This document shows positions 12,201 through 22,000 of a stretch of 64,000 nucleotides of DNA, in pieces. The notes beneath the pieces are model-generated. The model worked only from the letters and a program-made list of their open reading frames with translations, had not been told where the DNA came from and did no database searches. A program made the translations under genes and the position numbers. Each line of letters opens with the position of its first letter. The first letter of the stretch is position 1. This DNA is from Mytilus galloprovincialis (taxonomy: Eukaryota; Mollusca; Bivalvia; Mytilida; Mytilidae): NCBI RefSeq assembly GCF_965363235.1, contig NC_134842.1, positions 4,863,112 to 4,927,111 on the forward strand. The letters run 5' to 3'.

Positions 12201-12548
12201 GTAAACTTCATTTACCAAAATATTTAAACTCATAATATACTATTACCATGACAACTTCACACTATCACATTTCTATGTTCAGCTAAATATAAAATGAAGG
12301 TCAATTTTTTTTTTTACAGATGGTCTATGTACTTTGTGCTCAAACATTTACCAGTGTTCAATGTAGCACAAAAATAAAGGGACTACATCTGCCATTATAG
12401 TCCCAAAAGTTTAGCCTCTAAACTCTTAAAATTTTCAACCTATAATGTGATATGTTATGTCCCTTTTCAGACAAGAAACTGATAATGAGTTGAATTACAA
12501 ACTGTGCCCCTCTACCCTCAAATCCTAATGAGGGGCATAGTTTACTTG
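9223..12548. other. Non-coding stretch downstream of the visible NLE1 exons
   Basis: I searched this stretch by eye, on the minus strand, for the missing NLE1 C-terminal WD exons and did not find them. A GC-richer segment at about 10555-10665 ('gggatccggcccaatctagc') stands out from its AT-rich surroundings and looks like a repeat remnant. At about 12380-12545 there are hairpins ('gggactacatc...tatagtccc' and 'gcccctct...gaggggc'). No gene is supported. Confidence 0.45.
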
Positions 12549-13080
12549 AATATGACCTTTAACCTTGACACTAACCTGTATCTGTGACCTCTTGATGTAT
12601 GACTGTAGCTTTGGCTGGGTCAAATGCTCCTGTTCTAATTACATAGTCTGTACTAAATGCAAAAATATTCACCCAGTGGCCATGACCTATAACCTTGACA
12701 GTTACCTGTATCTGTGACCTCTTGATGTACAACTGTAGCTTTAGCTGGGTCAAATGCTTCTGTTCTAATTACATAGTCTGTACTAAATGCTAAAATATTC
12801 ACCCAGTGGCCATGACCTATAACCTTGACACTTACCTGTATCTGTGACCTCTTGATGTACAACTGTAGCTTTGGCTGGATCAAAGGCTCCTGTTCTCATT
12901 ACATAGTCTGTACTAAATGCTAAAATATTCACCCAGTGGCCATGACCTATAACCTTGACACTAACCTGTATCTGTGACCTCCTGGTGTACAACTGTAGCT
13001 TTGGCAGGGTCAAATGCTCCTGTTCTCATTACATAGTCTGTACTTAATGCTAAAATATTCACCCAGTGACCATGACCTTG
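12549..13080 (-). repeat. Tandem duplication of the NLE1 exon 3' end with its splice donor (about 130 bp x4)
   Basis: Four head-to-tail copies, read on the minus strand, run from GGTCATGG(C/T)CACTGGGTG to GAGGTCACAGATACAG followed by a donor-like GTTAGT, GTAAGT or GTAACT. The copy joined to the true acceptor at 13101 is the real exon. The other three follow in the intron. The unit is 130 bp, not a multiple of three, so each extra copy is out of frame unless spliced. Confidence 0.9.
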
Positions 13081-16000
13081 TAAAGTCCGACAAAGTACAC
13101 CCTGTAAATATATTCAATATTCAGTTTACATGTCTACATGTTTTAAGGAATGAAATTTTGAAAATTAAATAACAGTATTAAATTTAATTTTAACTTTCTT
13201 TTATATAAATTATGTATGTTTACATCTGAATTTTTTCAAGGTCAAGTAAATAGTCAAATACATCATGTAATATGAATCACACTCTATTGACTCTAACTTT
13301 GCATACTTACTGCAAAACTGTAAACATGGCAAACAACACACATGTTCAGCTCAACAGTGAAGCTCCAGATCGATCTTGGTCAGTAACCTTGTCATCTCAA
13401 GAACCAAGTAAGTCAAACATTTCTTCACTTATGCTTAACATACAGGCAAAGAAATCATTGATAAAATATGACAAACTAGTACTTATGTACTTATGTAGTC
13501 TGCTACTTACCAACTCATATGCCCCCGAACCAAACCCAGGGCCACGTACACCAAAATATCCTTGCGGAACATGCACTCGTGCAGTCACATGGAAAACTGA
13601 AGCTGTCTGCTGTGACAGCTGCGAACAGTGGTATCACATCAACTGCCAACAAATTAATTGCTCCATGTATGAAATATTAGGAAACAGTAACATCTCATGG
13701 GAATGCGTCAACTGTGGCATGCCAAATTTTTCCACAACCTTTTTCAACACCACAATTGAGACATCAAACAGTTATTCAGAATTAGACATAAGTAACGAGC
13801 CAAATGGTGTGGATAACATCGGGCCACCAAATTTTACATCTTCACCCTTACCAAAAAACCAGGGGAAATACAGAAATAACAAAAACAAACCTAATCCATG
13901 TAAAACACCACTGAGAACACTTACCATCAATTTTCAGTCTATAAAAAATAAAAAGCCTGAAATAGAACAAATAATTGAATCTTGTGAACCAGACATAATT
14001 TATGGCACAGAAACCTGGCTCTCAAATACTATATCACCATACGAGTATATATCACCATCAAAGTACACCGTATACAACAAAAATAGAAAAGATGGATATG
14101 GAGGAGTACTACTAGCAGTATCAAATAAATACGTATCATCACTAGTAAATGAATTTGATACAGATTGTGAAATAATTTGGGCAAAAATAACATCACCAAA
14201 TAGTAAAACGCTCTACTTAGGTGCCTACTATAGACCACCTTCAGATAAAGGGGAATCATTAGAAAACATGGGTATCTCTCTTAATACTGCATGCAAGAAA
14301 ACAAATGCAAACATCTGGCTGAGTGGTGACTTCAATCTAGGCCACATAAACTGGGAAAAACACTTGGTATTACCAAACAAACCTGATCCAGCACTACACC
14401 AACAACTGCTTAATATTCTGGATGATAATAACCTAGCACAAGTAATTGACAAAAACACCAGAAATGACAGAACTTTAGATCTAATGTGCATGACAAACCC
14501 ATCATTTATCAACAGAGTTGAGACCCTCCCACCAATAGGAGGAAGCGACCATGATATTGTCTTTTGTGAAATCAACTTTGCTATACCAACACCAAAACAA
14601 CAACCACATAAAGCACTAATATACAAAAAAGCAAACTGGGAGAACATAAAGAAAGACCTTATTCTTATATATGATCATTTAAAAGCAAACAAGACAAATA
14701 TGACTATCGATGATATATGGACCACCTTTAAAACCAAAACAACAGAGACCATCAACAAAAATATACCAACTAAAGTAATTGGAAAAAAATCAAAATTACC
14801 ATGGGTAAATAGAGACCTGAAAAGACTCATAAGAAAGAAAAACAAACTCTATAAAAAGAAAAGTCATGACTCTAAATACAAAAATAAATACAAAGAGATA
14901 AAGACCAAACTCCAAAAAGAGATGAGAATAGCATACTGGGCATACATCGAAAATATGATCTTTGACATCGATATAAAAGAACCAGATCAGCATTGCTTCA
15001 ACAAACAACCAAAAAAGCTGTACTCTTATATAAAAAGCCAAAGAAAAGAAAACACCGGCATTGCATCCTTAAGAAGCGAAGGCACCCTCCATACAAACCC
15101 CTCTGAAAAAGCCAACATACTAAACCAACAATTTCAATCTGCTTTCACATCAGAAACTAACACAGAAATACCAACGAAAGAAGCTAGTACACACCCTAAA
15201 ATGGAACTAATTAACATCAGTCGGGAAGGTGTATACAAACTCATAAAAAACATAAACACCAATAAAGCTACAGGACCAGATACTATCGCTGGCAAAATAC
15301 TGAAGGAAAACATCGAAATAACCTCAGACATACTCGTAATCATTTTTGACAAATCTCTTGAGACAGGCAAAGTACCATCAGACTGGAACCATGCAAACGT
15401 TACACCAGTATTTAAAAAAGGAGACAAACATCATCCTGGTAATTATAGACCAATCTCACTTACCTGTATCTCATGTAAATTACTTGAACATATACTAGCT
15501 AGCAATATGATGAAACATCTTGAAGCAAATAACATCCTATATGAACTACAACACGGATTTAGAGCAAAAAGATCTTGCGAATCTCAAGTAATATCTCTTA
15601 TACACCAACTAGCTCAAAACAACGATAAAAATATACAAACTGACTTAGTTATCATGGATTTTGCCAAAGCATTCGACAAAGTGCCACACAAACGCTTACT
15701 TTTCAAATTAAAACACTACGGCATCTCTGATCAGGCAATAAACTGGATCCAATCATTTTTATCTAACAGAACTCAAACAGTCCTTCTCGAAAACACGACA
15801 TCTGAAAAAATTCCAGTAACATCAGGCGTTCCTCAGGGCACTGTACTAGGACCAATACTCTTTCTTATCTACATCAATGATTTACCTGACTACCTTAAAC
15901 ACAGCCAAATAAGACTCTTTGCAGACGACAGCATTATCTACCGGCCTATTACCTGCCAAAACGATTGTATTAAGCTTCAAGAATACATAGAAGCAGCTAT

Positions 16001-19000
16001 TAAATGGGAACACGACTGGCTCATGTCATTCCACCCTGACAAATGTAACATCTTAAGAGTCTCAACAAAGAAAAAACAAATACACTTCTATTACAACATG
16101 CACGGTCATATCCTAGAACAAGTACAATCAGCTAAATATCTAGGCATTACAATCTCTTCAGATCTCAAATGGAACAAACATATACAACAATCAGCAGCAA
16201 AAGCAAATCAATCTTTATCTTTCGTCAGACGCAATCTAAAAATTAGTTCAAAATTAGTGAAAGAAAGAGCATATCAAACTATAGTAAGTAAGACCAAAAC
16301 TCGAATACTGTTGTACCGTTTTGGACCCATACACATCAGAAAATATATACAGACTGGAACAAGTGCAAAGAAGAGCTGCACGATATACATGCAACAGATT
16401 TCACAACACCAGCAGTGTATCTGATATGCTTCAAAATCTGAAATGGCAAACTCTACAAGAACGAAGGCTTAAAACTAGATTACAAATGTTCCACAAAGTA
16501 ATAAATAACGAAATTGCTATACCATCACAAGATATTCTGATAAAAAGCCAGTCCAAAACAAGATCTACTCATCAATTAACATTCAGACAGCTCCAATGCA
16601 ATAAAGACAGTTTTAAATTCTCATTCTTCAGCCAAACAATCAAAGACTGGAATAAACTACCACCTGAAATTTCAAACAAAACTTCTACAGACAACTTTAA
16701 TGATGCACTTACCCATGAAGTACTCCTTAAAACCTTTTCTCACTTAAACTAAATGTACCTATTGTTTTTATCTTAATTTAAAAAAAAAATAGAATAAAAA
16801 ATGTAAAAATTAAAAGTTCAATAAAAATTGTAAAGCTTAAAAATAAAGAAAAATTGAAATAAATTTTAAAAAGCAACCTCAATCAGGCATGCGCCAGAAA
16901 GTAATCTTCAAAATGTTGATGGTTTTCTGTAACTAAAGAAGAAGAAGATGAACACCAACACATACACAACCAATAAACTATCGGTTACTGTGGAACAGGT
17001 ATATCATGTGCCATCATGTGGCTTTTAAAGTCCTATCTTAAACTCCAATAATAATGTTGGTAATTGCAGAGGAAAGTTGGAACTGTAAGTTTTTGTTTAC
17101 TTAGGATACCTGTTATTAGTATTCTGTAGGGAATTAATGATTGCTGAATATAAAAATACATCACAAGTTATGACATGCATACATGAAGCTAGATACCAAA
17201 TTTCAGGAAACTTTAATTCCTGTAAATATGAAAATGATTAGCCATGAATGTGAAAAGGCATACTATGATATATTCTCACATGAACCTCCTTGACCAGGGA
17301 CAGATCGAAGGACAAAAACAGATGGACAAAGGTAAACCAGTGTGCCATCCCTCCTTTTGATCCAAAGGTTGTACATGACATAACCTGTCTCTTGATGCTT
17401 CCATCAAAGTAAATATATTTGAAGCAAACTGACGGGGTTCTAGTATGTTACATATATTTATTGTTTAAATTCATATATACTCACATCCTCAGCTCTCCAA
17501 ACTTTAACTGTTCTGTCTTGTGATGCTGTGTATAATAAATTAGTCCCTCCCCATCCCCCCTCCCTATTGTTGTATATATACTCACATCCTCAGCTCTCCA
17601 AACTTTAACTGTTCTGTCTTGTGATGCTGTGTATAATAAATTAGTCCCTCCCCATCCCCCTCCCTATTGTTGTATATATACTCACATCTTCAGCTCTCCA
17701 AACTTTAACTGTTCTGTCTTGTGATGCTGTGTATAATAAATTAGTCCCTCCCCATCCCCCCTCCCTATTGTTGTATATATACTCACATCTTCAGCTCTCC
17801 AAACTTTAACTGTTCTGTCTTGTGATGCTGTGTATAATAAATTAGTCCCTCCCCATCCCCCCTCCCTATTGTTGTATATATACTCACATCCTCAGCTCTC
17901 CAAACTTTAACTGTTCTGTCTTGTGATGCTGTGTATAATAAATTAGTCCCTCCCCATCCCCCCTCCCTATTGTTGTATATATACTCACATCCTCAGCTCT
18001 CCAAACTTTAACTGTTCTGTCTTGTGATGCTGTGTATAATAAATTAGTCCCTCCCCACTTTACACATGTGACAGACTGTAAATGACTGGATAAGATAAGT
18101 GTACATGTACTCAGCAATGTGTCCCATAGTCTGACCGTTCCATCCTAAAATCATTAGATAAAATAGTCAGTAATGTGTACCATACCCTAACTAATAAGAC
18201 AATGATCTTAAAAATATTAAGATCATAGGGAAAATGTACAAATTGTCTATAATAAACGTTATCTTAAAAATTTGTCAAAGTCTAAACAATGCCATTTATT
18301 TAAAAACTTCACATAAAGATTTAATGTAATCCATTTGTGTAACTGCTGACAACTAATCGGTTCAATAAAGAATTTGTTAATGTTAAAAAAAAATCAAATA
18401 GAAAATGTGTCCAATAGTCACAGATTATTCCCCGCTTTCATATAACTTCATATAACTACTCATAACTAGAGAACTGTAAAAGTGATGCCACCCAAATTTG
18501 AGCTGATCTCTATTTTATTGTTATGATCATTGTGTAAAGGTTTCATAAAATTTGGTTGAGACAAAGTTATGTTGGAGAATGGAAACTAAAAACTCAACAT
18601 CTTTTACATTTGTAAAGGGACATAACTCTATAATGGTAAAAGGGAGGCCACTCAAATTCATAGCTGATCTGTATTTTGTGGTAGTAAGCATTGTGTATAA
18701 GTTTCATAACATTTGGTTGTGGCAAACAATTAAAAGAAAGAGAACAAAAACTAGTTTTGGGATTAACAGACAGACAGACATGAGCAACACTTATTGCAAC
18801 CTATGCCGCCGGGGCATGAAAATAAAACTTTTGCTTATGAATGAGTAATTCAGTCAATCTTACTTATCATATGTTATCTAAAGTTCATAATCGTAATAGT
18901 ATTAACAAACATTTTAATTTAAAAGATAAAGATTCTATGTTTAACTTTTCAGTAAAAAAGAAGTAAAATTTGAAAGGTTTTATAAAGGGACTATATTTGG

Positions 19001-22000
19001 CCATCCAACGGTGTATGATGTAATAAGCCTGACATACTATACATGCTATAAGCTTCACAATTGAATTCTTAAACTATTTCATATGTTACATGTACTAATT
19101 ATTTATAACAACAGATTTGATAAATGAAATAGAGCGATACATACTTTTGACGAACTTGCTAGAAATCTACATTCTGGGTCTCTGAAATAAAATAAAAATA
19201 TCACAAATAAATTGCCAAAAAAACTGTAAGAAATAACATCAAAATAGTTTTAAGCTGACAAATTAAACAAATCTTCTAAAAACATAGTCAACTTAACCAT
19301 ACTTATAGAATATTGTTGATCATCTCAACGAGATTGATTTTCTGGCTTGAGCCGGTACGGAAAAACAATTAACTTGAAATGACCAATGATAATCTGTTTA
19401 TTACATATGATGAAGTTGTCAATTTCATGTCAATTTCTTTAGCAACACCACATGTCTCCTTAGCTTCTAGCAATAATTTTCCATCTCAAGCAAGTAGTAT
19501 TTTATGGAAAATTATCACAAAAAAAGATCAAAAATGCACAAAATAGCAATAAAGTATTTTTTCCTAAACTTAATTATTTCAGGTTGAAATCCTCTGACTC
19601 TATCCCAAGACAGGCAAAGTCATAGACAAACTGGTGTGTATTTCTATTTTTTTGTCTCTGACTTTGCAGCATTTAGGAGTAAGAGAAAACTGGTTGACAT
19701 GCCTGATATATTTGCCACTGAACATTAAGCTCCATACTATTTGTAATGGGCAATTGATTTAATAACATTCAAAAAGGAAATAATGTACAAATGATCAGGT
19801 CAGACTAGTATCGTGTTTTTTACACAAGAAATAAAGACCTGTGAAAAGGGGAGATAATTGCAGGAAAAAGGCAAGAATGGCAAAGTTTTAACAATACATT
19901 ATGTATTGTTCTGTGTTTGATTGTTGACATTGGCCTGAGGTATAGGGGAGGGTTGAGATCTCACTAAACATGTTTAACCCAAGGCATTTTTGTGCCTGTC
20001 CCAAGTCAGGACCCTCTGGTCTTTGTTAGTCTTGTATGATTTTTAATTTTAGTTCCTTGCGTATATTTCGAAGTTTAGTATGGCGTCCATTATCACTGAA
20101 CTAGTATACATTTTTGTTTAGGGGCCAGCTGAAGCATGCCTCCAGGTGCAGGAGTTTCTTGCTGCATTGAAGACCCACTGGTGAACTTCAGCTGTTGTCT
20201 GCTCTTTGGTCCAGTTGTTGTCTCTTTGAAATATTTAATTAATTTCCATTCTCAATTTTACATAGATATATATATGTACATCAAAATAAACTTACAAATG
20301 TAATGGTTTCCATGTTAACCATGTAATCCACTGTCTGTGTCCCGTTAAGGTTTTTCCTGTCTGTAACCCTGTTGATGGGTCCCATATACAAATCTACAAA
20401 GTGTTTATAGTATGAAAGATGGAAAACTTTTGTATATGGTGCTTGAATGCAACTTGTTTTTTCACAGTTGATTATTTGTATTTTTTATTTCAAAATGTTT
20501 GCATATTTTAATTTAAAAGAAGGAAAATCCCCAAAAAGTCCTTCAACTGGGGCAAATCAATAAAGTACCCCAAAAAGTCCTTCAACTGGGGCAAAACAAT
20601 AAAGTATTAGCGCCATTTTATATATCTGTTTACAGTAGAGATTAAATCTATGGATGTTATCAAACACTTTGCTGCAGGCGGGTAAAGCATAGACAAACTG
20701 GTGCGTCTGTATTTAATTAGTTTTGTAATACTCTTACTTTTTCAGCGAGAAATTTGTTTTGCATGCACACATAAAAATTTTATCCAACGCAATAAAAGGT
20801 TTGAAAATTGTTTTTAATTTAGACATGTATAAATATATATGTGGTATTCACATTATAAATCAAAAGTCAATGGACAGAAATATTGGTATGTTCCATAATA
20901 AAATTTAACAATTATACCTGGCTAAAATATTGATGACCAACTTACCTGACTATTTTTACAGCCTGAGGCTAGCTTTTTACCATCAGGTGACCAGCTTATA
21001 CACAATACCCAATGTTTATGTGCTGAAATAAATCCGGGTAAATTAAATCTAACATTAATTTTAAACCAATCTTCATCAAGTTCATGTATACACAATACAA
21101 AATTTCTGTGAGCTAAAAATACAATTAAACAAGATAATTTTCTCTTTCATTAAACCTTTCGACCCCAAAATGAACCACATTTTTTCAGAAAAGTTTAATT
21201 AGATATAAAACAGATTGACAAACACCAATTTTTATTAAGAGAAGCCTAATATTCCATTAACAGCATTGAACAATAGAACTTGATTACAACGTTCAGATGA
21301 TTTTTACAGAGTTGTCTCCCTATAGTGTTATGTACCACCTTAATTGTTCATCATGACGAAATTAGAATCAATGAATGGTTAAATACACACTGGTGTTATG
21401 TTCCATCCCTATCTGATCAGGGATAATAATAATAATAATAAATTCTTTATTTAAAGAGGGTAAACACAGTTACATATCATGCATATATACAGATCTAGAC
21501 CATTACAAATACTATTTAAATTATCTCCCATGAAAACAATTAATACCCTGTGATCAATAACATCCAATTCTTGAACCAATGCATACAAACATCATAAACT
21601 TAGTCTTCTGTGCAAGATTTTATCATTTTTTTCGCATAAATTTCGTATAATTGTCAATTTTTTTTTCAATCAGTCAGTGTTGTTGTGAAAATATGGCAGG
21701 TAATTAAAGTTCGTGTTTTGAAGCCGAAGTTTAATTATTGTCACCTGTTTGTCAACAATCAACAAAAAAACATGGATATTAAGCACATGTTTAACATGTA
21801 CAATCAAATAATAGTTTATTTTTTGGACATCCATGCGTATTGCAATCACTGTATTTTTACGAGATGGGTCACACTGAGGTCACTTTGCATAAGGAAAATA
21901 AAGTTAGCTTCTTCTAAATATGAACAAATTAAAGAATTTTCTTCAGAAATTTCAGAGAGATTCATAATCTTAAACATAAGTTATTGTTTGAAAACTACAT

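Larger units (their letters stand above)
13272..16949 (+). mobile_element. Nearly intact non-LTR retrotransposon in an NLE1 intron
   Basis: The element carries one long ORF, a frame-shifted C-terminal part (16321-16752) and an A-rich 3' UTR of about 190 bp. It ends in a short GAA-type tail (aaagaagaagaag, about 16935-16949). The 5' boundary is somewhere between 13110 and 13272. It lies antisense to NLE1 in the intron between the exons at 17989-18144 and 12966-13101. A single 4-bp duplication is the main visible lesion, which suggests recent insertion (inference). Confidence 0.9.

Noticed and set aside
14029..15427. Minus-strand ORFs of up to 139 codons
   Set aside because: Shadows of the LINE ORF on the opposite strand.
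18552..18848. 98-codon ORF
   Set aside because: Lies within a dispersed repeat with two diverged units.
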